In this document: positions 13,364-20,057 of the stretch, in pieces
Layout of the letters: the number at the start of each line of letters is the position of its first letter
How positions within the stretch are numbered: position 1 is the stretch's first letter
DNA from: a virus
IMG/VR virus record: IMGVR_UViG_3300032820_000121
Span: 1-24,186 of that record
DNA length: 24,186 nucleotides
Reading direction: 5' to 3' (one strand)
The notes under the pieces: generated by a model
What the model saw: only the letters and a program-made list of their open reading frames with translations
Told to the model about the DNA's origin: nothing
Database searches by the model: none
Program-made: the position numbers and the translations under genes

Positions 13364-14446
13364 TTAACCTATTGCAGGAGCAATAAGTGCAACCTCAGAA
13401 GTCTCAGCAGTTGCCAAGTCTAATGGGAAGTTGTGAGCATTACGCTCGTGCATTACTTCCATACCAAGGTTTGCTCTGTTAAGAACGTCACCCCATGTAG
13501 GAACAACCTTACCAGATGCGTCTACGACTGACTGGTTGAAGTTAAATCCATTAAGGTTAAACGCCATTGTGCAGATACCCATAGAGGTTAACCACACACA
13601 AACCACAGGGAATACTGCGAGGAAGAAGTGAAGTGAACGAGAGTTGTTGAATGATGCATACTGGAAAATAAGTCTTCCGAAGTATCCATGTGCAGCAACA
13701 ATGTTGTATGTCTCTTCTTCTTGTCCGAACTTGTATCCATAGTTCTGAGAATCTAACCCAGTTGTTTCTCTGATTAGAGAAGAGGTAACAAGTGAACCGT
13801 GCATAGCACTGAATAATGCTCCACCGAACATACCTGCTACACCTGCCATATGGAATGGGTGCATGAGGATATTATGTTCTGCTTGGAATACGAACATGAA
13901 GTTGAACGTACCAGATATTCCAAGTGGCATTCCGTCAGAGAATGAACCCTGTCCGAAAGGATATACTAAGAATACAGCAAAAGCAGCAGATACAGGTGCT
14001 GAATAAGCAACACAGATCCAAGGACGCATACCTAAACGGTATGATAATTCCCACTGTCTTCCCATGTATGCTGAGATACCGATAAGGAAGTGGAAGATAA
14101 CCAACTGATAAGGACCACCATTATACAACCACTCATCAAGAGTAGCAGCTTCCCATATAGGGTAGAAGTGTAATCCAATTGCGTTGGAAGATGGAACGAC
14201 AGCACCAGAGATGATGTTGTTACCATATAAGAATGAACCAGCGACTGGTTCACGAATCCCGTCAATATCGACAGGAGGAGCAGCGATAAAAGCTATGATG
14301 AAGCAAGTTGTTGCGGCCAATAGGCATGGGATCATCAAGACACCAAACCAACCAACATAGATGCGGTTGTTTGTGCTTGTAACCCACTCGCAAAACTGAG
14401 GCCATCCAGCTAATAACCCTTGCTCTCTTTTTGAAAGAGTTGTCAT
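13364..14446 (-). CDS. psbA: Photosystem II D1 protein
   Basis: D1 of photosystem II, the subunit that turns over fastest in light; phage copies are thought to maintain photosynthesis during infection. 360 aa, full length and uninterrupted. Numbering is one above the standard. The sequence shows [11 protein letters not shown] with Gln at the position of residue 130 (the low-light D1:1 form rather than Glu), the redox Tyr in WICVAYSAP, Asp in GSFSDGMP, and the QB-site segment [14 protein letters not shown]. The C-terminal extension after LDLA ([15 protein letters not shown]) is processed in hosts. It has its own promoter, structured leader and terminator, so it is a monocistronic unit. Confidence 0.99.
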   Translation of the reverse strand: MTTLSKREQGLLAGWPQFCEWVTSTNNRIYVGWFGVLMIPCLLAATTCFIIAFIAAPPVDIDGIREPVAGSFLYGNNIISGAVVPSSNAIGLHFYPIWEAATLDEWLYNGGPYQLVIFHFLIGISAYMGRQWELSYRLGMRPWICVAYSAPVSAAFAVFLVYPFGQGSFSDGMPLGISGTFNFMFVFQAEHNILMHPFHMAGVAGMFGGALFSAMHGSLVTSSLIRETTGLDSQNYGYKFGQEEETYNIVAAHGYFGRLIFQYASFNNSRSLHFFLAVFPVVCVWLTSMGICTMAFNLNGFNFNQSVVDASGKVVPTWGDVLNRANLGMEVMHERNAHNFPLDLATAETSEVALIAPAIG

Positions 14447-14465
14447 GATTGCAACTTTAAGTAGG

Positions 14466-14549
14466 ACTGGTAGGGAGCCAGTAGAACTTAGGTTCCTTCA
14501 GTACCCTTAAAATCTGAAGGTAGGATGAGAGACATATCTCCTTGGTCTC
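14466..14549 (-). promoter_or_regulatory. Structured leader of psbA
   Basis: Three hairpins can form in the roughly 140-nt leader on the minus strand: GAGAC/GTCTC (14529-14533 with 14545-14549), CCTTCAG/CTGAAGG (14495-14501 with 14514-14520) and ACTGG/CCAGT (14466-14470 with 14478-14482). An AAGGAGAT lies inside the first loop, and no strong Shine-Dalgarno sits next to the ATG. This could regulate translation or mRNA stability. Confidence 0.55.
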
Positions 14550-14568
14550 GGTTTGGAGTATTAAAAGA

Positions 14569-14582
14569 TGAGCATATGCTCA
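14569..14582. repeat. 14-bp perfect palindrome at psbA transcript start
   Basis: TGAGCATATGCTCA is its own reverse complement. It lies a few bases downstream of the expected psbA start point, so it could be a repressor operator or a 5'-end hairpin. Confidence 0.6.
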
Positions 14583-14589
14583 CCGATGT

Positions 14590-14623
14590 TATTTATTATA
14601 AAGGAATGTTAAGCAAATAGCAA
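14590..14623 (-). promoter_or_regulatory. psbA promoter with overlapping late element
   Basis: Minus strand TTGCTA (14618-14623), 17-bp spacer, then a perfect TATAAT (14595-14600). An ATAAATA late-type element (14590-14596) directly overlaps the -10 box. It could be read by host polymerase early and by the gp55/gp33 machinery late. Confidence 0.75.
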
Positions 14624-14691
14624 GCCCTCTGTGCCACTATATGAGGTGGTATCATCCGACACATGGTACATATATATTAAGATTTATTTTG

Positions 14692-14698
14692 CTAAATA
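14692..14698 (+). promoter_or_regulatory. Late-type element before the exported-protein block
   Basis: GCTAAATAAC on the plus strand, 27 bp before the ATG at 14725. The leader has no Shine-Dalgarno. It resembles the T4 late octamer and is the only plus-strand copy among those noted, matching the only complete plus-strand genes. Confidence 0.5.
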
Positions 14699-14724
14699 AC
14701 GATAGGTATATTATCTCAAAAAAT

Positions 14725-15240
14725 ATGAAAAGGATTCTTCCTTTGATTATGTTAATGATGGCAGCAACTCCGATGGCGGCTCGTGCTGATTTAGTTCATA
14801 GATTGACAACTTCAACTCAGCTGACAGTTGATGCAGCTTATAGTTCTGGTACAAGGTTGGGCTCAACCTATACTGTAAGTGGTAATAACATTAAAGTGGC
14901 CTCAGAAAATGATCACTTTGGTAAACTAACTGCTGGTACGGCTACTGCGGCTGCAACCCTAGATGTTGGTGCATACGATATTAACACTAGCGGGTCGGCA
15001 TTCAGCTTTAGTGAATCCTGGACTCAAGGAGACGCGGTAAATCCCATTGGCACTGGTGTAGACGTATCAGCAGGTGTAGTAGCAGACATGCCAGCATACG
15101 GCACAAACTTTACGTCATCTGGTGGTGTTAAAGGAGACTTAGCTGGTACTATTACCTCCGCAGGTGTGATGACTTTAACGGCTGGTGGAGCAGGTACTTC
15201 GGCTACCGGACAATTTGTTAGCGAAATTACCGTGCGTTAG
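14725..15240 (+). CDS. Exported protein 1 of the plus-strand block
   Basis: 171 aa. Residues 1-21 are a Sec signal peptide: MKR, a hydrophobic core (LPLIMLMMAATP) and an ARA cleavage site before DLVH. The mature part is small, Gly/Ala/Ser/Thr-rich and beta-strand-like (STQLTVDAAYSSGTRLGS; TLTAGGAGTSATGQFVSEI). The start is the ATG at 14725 in front of the signal peptide rather than the frame back to 14641. I recall similar ADLVH-starting proteins in other cyanophages, but the function is unknown; a virion fibre, periplasmic or surface protein are all possible. Confidence 0.82.
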   Translation: MKRILPLIMLMMAATPMAARADLVHRLTTSTQLTVDAAYSSGTRLGSTYTVSGNNIKVASENDHFGKLTAGTATAAATLDVGAYDINTSGSAFSFSESWTQGDAVNPIGTGVDVSAGVVADMPAYGTNFTSSGGVKGDLAGTITSAGVMTLTAGGAGTSATGQFVSEITVR

Positions 15241-15250
15241 TAGTTAACTA

Positions 15251-15727
15251 ATGAAACGCTATATACCAATAACATTATTATTAATGTGTAGTAGTCTAGG
15301 AACTGCAGCGAATGCAGTTCCTGTAGTCCCTAATTTTACCCAGGGATCTATGCAGACTCAAACCACTACACAATCCCAAGTGACAGAAATTATCAATTCA
15401 GTGGATTATAGAACAGGATGGGAGTACACAGTAACCGGGGTAGGGGTAGACAACAACGGAGACGCATTGAATCCGACCCCCACTATGACAACCAATGCAG
15501 TAACAGCAGCCGTAGGAACAGGTCCCGACGACGCAATAGGGCTCTTAGACAGCTCCTTCGACTCACTAGATATGACCACAGCCGGAGAGTTTACAATAAC
15601 CGATCCGGGACAAGGATTTCAGTTTACCCAGAGTTACAACGGACCTGGGCTATCGAACCAGACCATAATAAAACGTGTAACCCAGATAGACAGCGTAACA
15701 AATACAACAAGTATCTTCTCAAATTAG
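15251..15727 (+). CDS. Exported protein 2 of the plus-strand block
   Basis: 158 aa. The first 22 residues form a signal peptide (MKRYIPITLLLM core, ANA cleavage site before VPVVPNF). The mature part is Thr/Asn/Gly-rich with QTQTTTQSQVTEIINSVDYRTG and a C-terminal VTQIDSVTNTTSIF, beta-like. It lies 10 bp after protein 1. GC content rises here: I count 34 of 60 bases at 15421-15480, well above the AT-rich surroundings. Its stop overlaps the start region of protein 3. The function is unknown; the shared signal peptide and tandem order suggest it works with its neighbours. Confidence 0.8.
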   Translation: MKRYIPITLLLMCSSLGTAANAVPVVPNFTQGSMQTQTTTQSQVTEIINSVDYRTGWEYTVTGVGVDNNGDALNPTPTMTTNAVTAAVGTGPDDAIGLLDSSFDSLDMTTAGEFTITDPGQGFQFTQSYNGPGLSNQTIIKRVTQIDSVTNTTSIFSN

Positions 15728-16986
15728 GAAAACAACTATGCCTACTCAGTGTCCTAGGTGCAACTGTAACCCCTGCGTATGCGGAAAACGTATCAGCCAC
15801 TGCTAATCCTATAGCCAACTCCTCTGGCTCAGTAACTAACCAGGCAATTCAGGTTTTACAAGGTCCTTATATAACTAACACTTATGGTAACCAGATAAGT
15901 TGCCAAGGTCCTACTGCTAACTTTACACCATATATTCAGTATAGTAACTCATGGAAGGATCCATTTGAGAGACATTATATGCAACCACAATATAATAATT
16001 CGGATTATACAGGACGAACCACCACCACAATGACAAGTGTGAAAAACTATCCTTGGTATGATGGATGGTTAAGAGGTCCTAATAATGCTGATGGTACAAT
16101 GGGGGACTTTATTCTAGACGATGATGGAAATAAAATACCTATTGAAGAAAATTGGTATAATGATTCTGTTAAAACAGATGCAAGTGGAAATATATTAACT
16201 GATGATGATGGAAATCCCATTCGCTATATTGAAGATGGTGCAGACATGGCAATCGAAGTCGAAGTAGATGGACCTGATGGTGTACCTGATAATCCTGGTC
16301 AAGTAATGTGGGAAAAACCAGTTCGTACTGAAATGAGTGCAAATAATAATTTTAACCTTGGTCTATCGGCTACCTTCTCTCTACCACTCGATAGAAAATT
16401 ACAGAACTTATGTAAGGAAGCCGCAACCACTCAGATAGCACAACAACAACAAATCACTGCTAACAAAAGATTAGACTTTGAAATAGCAAGACTTAAAAAT
16501 TGTGGTGAGCTCATGATGGCCGGAATAATGTTCCATCCTAAGTCACCTTATGCCTCTATATGTGCTGACGTTATAGTAACAAATCCACCAGGAACTTTAA
16601 CTCCTCATACTCACGACTTCCCTAGACCTATATTCAATGAGGATACTACTCAACCTAATGAGGAGGGTACAAAACAAATACAACAACAAACCCCAATAGA
16701 AGCAAAGGGTACTGCTGAAGATTTAGGAACTTATTCTATTGGTTCTCCTTCTTCTTCCTCTTCGAGTGCTCCTTCGCAAAATTTATCCCCAGAAGTCCCT
16801 TCTTCACCCGATACTCATTCGTCTTCAACTCCGATTGAGTCGGACGGTAAGGAGTCTTCCCAAGCTTCTTCTGGATGGTTCCGATGGCCTTTTTCACGGC
16901 AGGCTTCACCACCTTCAGAAGTAGATCAGCCAGCGGCTTTGCTAGGAGGGCCGATCCAGTTGCCACCGTCGCAATCGCTGCCGTAG
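15724..16986 (+). CDS. Exported protein 3, start codon unclear
   Basis: About 420 aa. The first 20 residues from the TTA at 15724 read as a good signal peptide (LGKQLCLLSVLGATVTPAYA, then ENVSAT), but no ATG, GTG or TTG lies nearby in this frame; the first in-frame ATG is 306 bases upstream, inside protein 2. The body has Tyr/Trp/Asn-rich sequence (YIQYSNSWKDPFERHYMQPQ), Asp-rich loops (DDDGNKIP, DDDGNPI), a helical middle (AQQQQITANKRLDFEIARLKNCGELMMAGIMFHP) and a Ser/Pro-rich tail. The last 251 bp are antisense to the 17662 gene. A frameshift, non-standard start or sequence error could explain the start. Confidence 0.7.
   Translation, partial: LGKQLCLLSVLGATVTPAYAENVSATANPIANSSGSVTNQAIQVLQGPYITNTYGNQISCQGPTANFTPYIQYSNSWKDPFERHYMQPQYNNSDYTGRTTTTMTSVKNYPWYDGWLRGPNNADGTMGDFILDDDGNKIPIEENWYNDSVKTDASGNILTDDDGNPIRYIEDGADMAIEVEVDGPDGVPDNPGQVMWEKPVRTEMSANNNFNLGLSATFSLPLDRKLQNLCKEAATTQIAQQQQITANKRLDFEIARLKNCGELMMAGIMFHPKSPYASICADVIVTNPPGTLTPHTHDFPRPIFNEDTTQPNEEGTKQIQQQTPIEAKGTAEDLGTYSIGSPSSSSSSAPSQNLSPEVPSSPDTHSSSTPIESDGKESSQASSGWFRWPFSRQASPPSEVDQPAALLGGPIQLPPSQSLP
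15738..15806 (+). CDS. Possible 22-aa cysteine-rich peptide
   Basis: An ATG with AGGA eight bases upstream opens a 22-codon frame containing six cysteines (CPRC, CNC, CVC and a final C). It lies in a different frame inside the signal-peptide region of protein 3. It may only be the by-product of a one-base shift relative to that gene. Confidence 0.2.
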   Translation: MPTQCPRCNCNPCVCGKRISHC

Positions 16987-17662
16987 TCGCTACAACTTGA
17001 GGTGCAGGAAGAAACTGTTCTACTGCTCCTATATCCTCATATAAAGTTACACATATTTTTACACCATCAGGATTCTTAGGATCCCTTTGCAATTCAAATC
17101 CACTGACCTTCTCTGTCTGATTCTGTGCTACGTCTCCTAAACGTGGAGCATTAGGACCAGGACAAGGAGGGTCTTCTAGTGTCTGCGAGGGAGTACTAGG
17201 AGGTTCAGGACTAGCACCTGGTGGTGATGGTGGTGCTGGTGGAATTTTTTGTGGTTCAAACTCTTGTTCTTCTTGGGGTGGAGTGATATTTTCTATCTTT
17301 AATTTACCAGGATCATAATCAAGTGGTCTAAAATATGGTTGCACCCCTGCATTAGAATCGCACAGTACTACATTTGCTCTAGGGTCATCAGTTACTTGAC
17401 TCTCATTAGTTCTTCTCGCATTCTCTTGATGAACCTCCACACAACCAGGCATTTCAACAATAGGTTTCTGTATATCCACTACCACAGAAGGTTCTACAGG
17501 AATAGAAGCAGAAGGTTCCATCATCCATATTCTCTGATCTGCAATCTGCATTATAGACGGAGTATTAATATAAGGTTGAGAGACATAGACATCACCAATA
17601 CCTACATCACCAATACCTACATTACCAACACCAACATTATTAATACGAATCTCAGGAATCAT
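16736..17662 (-). CDS. Proline-rich membrane-associated protein
   Basis: 308 aa. The N-terminus has pentapeptide-like repeats (NVGVG, NVGIG, DVGIG, DVYV). A long Pro-rich and acidic middle (PPAPPSPPGASPEPPSTP) follows, and then a C-terminal hydrophobic Ala-rich helix (about residues 227-250: VVATTAAIATVATGSALLA) with a basic tail (KKAIGTIQKKLGK ... SKRKKKENQ). I recall similar cyanophage proteins starting MIPEIRIN, function unknown; the Pro-rich spacer plus hydrophobic helix suggests an envelope-spanning or virion protein. Its end overlaps exported protein 3 on the other strand. Its ATG overlaps the upstream stop (TAATG). Confidence 0.8.
   Translation of the reverse strand: MIPEIRINNVGVGNVGIGDVGIGDVYVSQPYINTPSIMQIADQRIWMMEPSASIPVEPSVVVDIQKPIVEMPGCVEVHQENARRTNESQVTDDPRANVVLCDSNAGVQPYFRPLDYDPGKLKIENITPPQEEQEFEPQKIPPAPPSPPGASPEPPSTPSQTLEDPPCPGPNAPRLGDVAQNQTEKVSGFELQRDPKNPDGVKICVTLYEDIGAVEQFLPAPQVVATTAAIATVATGSALLAKPLADLLLKVVKPAVKKAIGTIQKKLGKTPYRPTQSELKTNEYRVKKGLLGINFAKEHSKRKKKENQ
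17591..17635. repeat. 15-bp tandem repeat, three copies
   Basis: ATCACCAATACCTAC occurs twice in a row without change, then a third diverged copy. It encodes the VGIGD pentapeptide repeat at the N-terminus of the 17662 gene. In-frame expansion or contraction is possible. Confidence 0.85.
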
Positions 17663-17928
17663 TACCTTGTGGGAGTTGTCTCTCTATAATCGCCCTTAGG
17701 ATCTGGTTTTGGATATGTTTTTACTGGTCCAGTTTTCTCTGGCCATGCTTCCCATAATACTTGCTTAAGTTCTTCTCTTACTATCATCCTAAGTTCAGTC
17801 TCTTCTGCCTGTGCTCTCTTCTGAGGACCACCAGTTTGCTGATCTATAAGTGTATTGCCACCCACAAAAGCACCAGTACTTATTACAGTTGCTGCTGTTC
17901 CATAGGTGGCCATCTTTTGCAAATCCAT
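17662..17928 (-). CDS. Small membrane-anchored hypothetical protein
   Basis: 88 aa with an N-terminal weakly hydrophobic segment (YGTAATVISTGAFVGGNTLI), a charged helix (EETELRMIVREELKQVLWEAW) and a Pro/Lys-rich end (KTYPKPDPKGDY). It is coupled to the next gene (TAATG) and abuts the previous stop directly. Unrecognised. Confidence 0.72.
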   Translation of the reverse strand: MDLQKMATYGTAATVISTGAFVGGNTLIDQQTGGPQKRAQAEETELRMIVREELKQVLWEAWPEKTGPVKTYPKPDPKGDYRETTPTR

Positions 17929-18174
17929 TTATGCTTCTTCTTCCTTCTTACTATTAGAACTAATACCTTTCTCAGCAGCATAAAGTGCGAAACTCTTTGT
18001 TGCTAATCCTTGCATTGTTTCTTTAATTGCTTGAGTGTCTGCATCAGTACAGATATCCTCCTCAAAACAACCCACTACAGTTCCTGCAACGATAGCAAGT
18101 TCTGCTACGACTACTGCAAATACTAAACGGAATGCCCATAGACCACCGTTAAATCCTTTTGATAATGCTTTCAT
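17929..18174 (-). CDS. Small membrane protein
   Basis: 81 aa with one clear membrane helix (residues 13-35, LWAFRLVFAVVVAELAIVAG), two cysteines just after it (CFEEDIC) that could form a disulfide, a helical middle and a basic/acidic tail (SSNSKKEEEA). It ends directly at the next ATG. Function unknown. Confidence 0.74.
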   Translation of the reverse strand: MKALSKGFNGGLWAFRLVFAVVVAELAIVAGTVVGCFEEDICTDADTQAIKETMQGLATKSFALYAAEKGISSNSKKEEEA

Positions 18175-18178
18175 CTGT

Positions 18179-18646
18179 TTAACCCTCTACTAGTGTACCG
18201 AATGATCTACGAATTTCACGCAGTTTCTCAAGGTTCATATCCTTGGTTCCACCATCATAAGCATGAGCATAACCTTCCGTGATCATCTGCTCATTAAGTG
18301 AAAGGGTATCTTCATTTATATATAACCATCCTAATAGTCTACCATACTTACCAGTACCACCAACAAGTTCAGTTCTGACAGTGAGTTCATCACCCTCACC
18401 TGCAATAGTATCTTCTAATTTTTTCTTCAACCAATTAGTAGCGTCAATACCAAGTGCCTTTTCTTCAAGGTTTCTAGTTCTCTTCTCTGGCGTATCGACT
18501 CCCGCCACTCTAACACGCTCTTTTTTAAAAAGATCGAATCCTAGATCAATAGTAACATCAATCGTATCTCCATCCAATACTCTGTTGATCTCCGTTACTC
18601 TGAAATTGTAGCAGCTCTTCCTGCTCGGTGGGGTCATTGCTCCCAT
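18179..18646 (-). CDS. Staphylococcal nuclease-like (SNase) nuclease
   Basis: 155 aa with the SNase fold: VLDGDTIDVTIDLG (start of the OB fold), RVRVAGVDTPEKR (the Arg and Glu of the active site, compare Arg35 and Glu43 in S. aureus nuclease), the Tyr-Gly-Arg of GKYGRLLGWLYI (compare Arg87) and NEQMITEGYAHAYDGG. It would cleave DNA or RNA using calcium. The start chosen is the ATG at 18646, with GGA about nine bases upstream; 18667 and 18637 are alternatives. There is no signal peptide from this start. It overlaps the upstream gene by 89 bp. Confidence 0.86.
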   Translation of the reverse strand: MGAMTPPSRKSCYNFRVTEINRVLDGDTIDVTIDLGFDLFKKERVRVAGVDTPEKRTRNLEEKALGIDATNWLKKKLEDTIAGEGDELTVRTELVGGTGKYGRLLGWLYINEDTLSLNEQMITEGYAHAYDGGTKDMNLEKLREIRRSFGTLVEG

Positions 18647-18980
18647 TGAAATATTCCGCAAGTGCATTATTTATATCAAATTCGGGATCACTTCTTTTTT
18701 GTTCCCTTTCCCAGTCTCTAAACTTGTTTATTAATTGTTGAGCACTTGCTGCACTATCAGGTAATGACCCTTCTATTGGTTGCTGTCTTTCTATCTCAAA
18801 TGCATCTGCTGGTGCTGCAAAATATCCGGCTCCAATAAAAGCGACTGCTATCGATCCTAAAAGACCAATAGCAGCCACTACCTTCTCATTAGCACGAACT
18901 CTTTCAGTGAGCTCCTTTTGTTTGTCCAGTAATCTCTCCACTTGGGATTCCAATACTGCTATCTTCACTTTGTTGGTCAT
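18558..18980 (-). CDS. Coiled-coil plus membrane-helix protein
   Basis: 140 aa from the ATG at 18980. An N-terminal coiled coil (KIAVLESQVERLLDKQKELTERVRANE) is followed by one membrane helix (VVAAIGLLGSIAVAFIGAGYFAA), then a charged tail rich in Glu and Gln. This plan recalls XhlA-type holin-associated proteins but the similarity is only architectural. It overlaps two neighbours (77 bp upstream, 89 bp downstream), the tightest packing in the window. Function unknown. Confidence 0.7.
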   Translation of the reverse strand: MTNKVKIAVLESQVERLLDKQKELTERVRANEKVVAAIGLLGSIAVAFIGAGYFAAPADAFEIERQQPIEGSLPDSAASAQQLINKFRDWEREQKRSDPEFDINNALAEYFNGSNDPTEQEELLQFQSNGDQQSIGWRYD

Positions 18981-19083
18981 TAGGATACCAAGTATCATAC
19001 ATGAATATGTAGTAGATGGCAATTCCCACAGCAACTAATAGGATTGCAATCATTATATTAACTGAGTGTACTACTTCACTCAT
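18904..19083 (-). CDS. Small single-pass membrane protein
   Basis: 59 aa: MSEVVHSV, a membrane helix (NIMIAILLVAVGIAIYYIF) and a polar tail (YDTWYPNDQQSEDSS...). The ATG overlaps the upstream stop (ATGA) and has AAGG six bases upstream. Its end overlaps the coiled-coil gene by 77 bp, so part of the tail is encoded in overlapping frames. The two may act as a pair, for example as membrane lysis or anchoring proteins; that is inference. Confidence 0.62.
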   Translation of the reverse strand: MSEVVHSVNIMIAILLVAVGIAIYYIFMYDTWYPNDQQSEDSSIGIPSGEITGQTKGAH

Positions 19084-19370
19084 GATACCTTGCTACCATA
19101 TGTACCTGCCTCTGTTGAATCAGGGTGATCTTTCAACCATTGCATATAATTAAAACCCCATCCTTCTGGGTAAATAAACTTCCCATTCTCATCAAAGTTA
19201 GGTAGTTTAGATCTAGACTCTGCTGTTGGAAATGTTTTCTTTGGACGCAACCCCGATCTAATCTCATTACCTATTCTTCTTCTAGTTAGATTACCCGATT
19301 CACCTGGTGGTTCAGGCCAAGAAGACCCTAAAATCTCCTTGATCATTTCTTTGGTGTAACCTTTAAACAT
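19080..19370 (-). CDS. Conserved hypothetical protein
   Basis: 96 aa from the ATG at 19370, with AAGG six bases upstream; the frame to 19385 needs a TTG. Soluble: MFKGYTKEMIKEILGSSWPEPP, a basic stretch (LTRRRIGNEIRSGLRPKK), then EGWGFNYMQWLKDHPDS. Not recognised. The Arg/Lys-rich middle may contact nucleic acid. Confidence 0.7.
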   Translation of the reverse strand: MFKGYTKEMIKEILGSSWPEPPGESGNLTRRRIGNEIRSGLRPKKTFPTAESRSKLPNFDENGKFIYPEGWGFNYMQWLKDHPDSTEAGTYGSKVS

Positions 19371-19461
19371 ATGCCTTAGCAGCAAGGGTTGCTGCTAACC
19401 CTAAAGAAGTTCCCATGATGGTGAGTCTACTCATCCACCACATAATTTCGTGCTTATTCAT
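19363..19461 (-). CDS. 32-aa membrane mini protein
   Basis: MNKHEIMWWMSRLTIMGTSL then GLAATLAAKAYV: short, amphipathic and hydrophobic, probably one membrane helix. Its ATG overlaps the upstream stop (ATGA) and its end overlaps the next ATG by 8 bp, which supports translation; a GGGAAG lies directly before the ATG, too close to be an ideal ribosome site. Function unknown. Confidence 0.5.
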   Translation of the reverse strand: MNKHEIMWWMSRLTIMGTSLGLAATLAAKAYV

Positions 19462-19685
19462 CTTCCCATTGGTATTCCGGACATCATAAGACGAGAGATG
19501 TTATCAATCTCTGAATGATTCTTACAATAATCAATAAAATGAGGATGATCCTTAAGATAGGATACATCCTCTTTACTATGTTCTATTGCGTCGTAGGCAC
19601 TCATTGCATACTCACATATTTCGTAGTGATGCTTCTGAGTGTCGTGATATCCGACGGTGTAATGCTTTTGTTGCGTTAGGGGCAT
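19458..19685 (-). CDS. His-rich conserved hypothetical protein
   Basis: 75 aa with MPLTQQKHYTVGYHDTQKHHYEICEYAMSA style aromatic/His-rich N-terminus, a charged middle (HSKEDVSYLKDHPHFIDYCKNH) and a hydrophobic end (ISRLMMSGIPMGR). I recall similar proteins in cyanophages with no function. The many His and Cys residues might bind metal. A late-type element lies 25 bp upstream. Confidence 0.74.
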   Translation of the reverse strand: MPLTQQKHYTVGYHDTQKHHYEICEYAMSAYDAIEHSKEDVSYLKDHPHFIDYCKNHSEIDNISRLMMSGIPMGR

Positions 19686-19710
19686 GATAATTTCAATCCC
19701 ATACTACCAA

Positions 19711-19717
19711 TATTTAG
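19711..19717 (-). promoter_or_regulatory. Late-type element CTAAATA
   Basis: Minus strand CTAAATA in the only gap (81 bp) between genes of this stretch, 25 bp before the ATG at 19685. Spacing matches the plus-strand copy at 14692. Confidence 0.45.
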
Positions 19718-19766
19718 TCTAAAAGTAGTAAAAAATACCTAATTAGGTGTGGACTCAAAGACACAG

Positions 19767-20057
19767 TTAGGGTTTGCCTACCTTTTCTTCAAAGAAGACT
19801 TGATCACCATAACCTATCATCAATTTATTCCATTCTCCATTCTCTAACTGCTGATATATCTCTCTAATAGACTCCTTCCCTTCATTGGTGGTCCAAGTTC
19901 TTTCATACCACTCATTACCCTTGTCATACATATATCCTTGTGATTCCAATCTATCAGGAAAGCAATCTACTTCCATCCCCTCGAAAGCATCTCGAATTAC
20001 TTTATCAGGATCCCACTTTGGATCTGAACTCCATAACCAATCATTCCACCAAGCCAT
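19767..20057 (-). CDS. Trp-rich conserved hypothetical protein
   Basis: 96 aa, unusually rich in Trp, Asp and Glu (MAWWNDWLWSSDPKWDPD; GNEWYERTWTTNEGKE), no membrane segment, strongly acidic. It abuts the NifU-like stop with no gap. No family is recognised. Confidence 0.72.
   Translation of the reverse strand: MAWWNDWLWSSDPKWDPDKVIRDAFEGMEVDCFPDRLESQGYMYDKGNEWYERTWTTNEGKESIREIYQQLENGEWNKLMIGYGDQVFFEEKVGKP

Noticed and set aside
14032-14265. Minus-strand 77-aa frame inside psbA
   Set aside because: It lies out of frame within the certain psbA coding sequence and has no supporting ribosome site; a shadow.
15418-15723. N-terminal extension of exported protein 3 from the ATG at 15418
   Set aside because: It overlaps protein 2 fully in another frame, is extremely Arg-rich and unlike the rest, and would bury the signal peptide in the middle of the protein.
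17339-17689. Plus-strand 116-aa frame with Tyr/Thr/Asn repeats
   Set aside because: It is the antisense image of the VGIGD repeat and Pro-rich gene; His/Arg/Tyr-rich low complexity.
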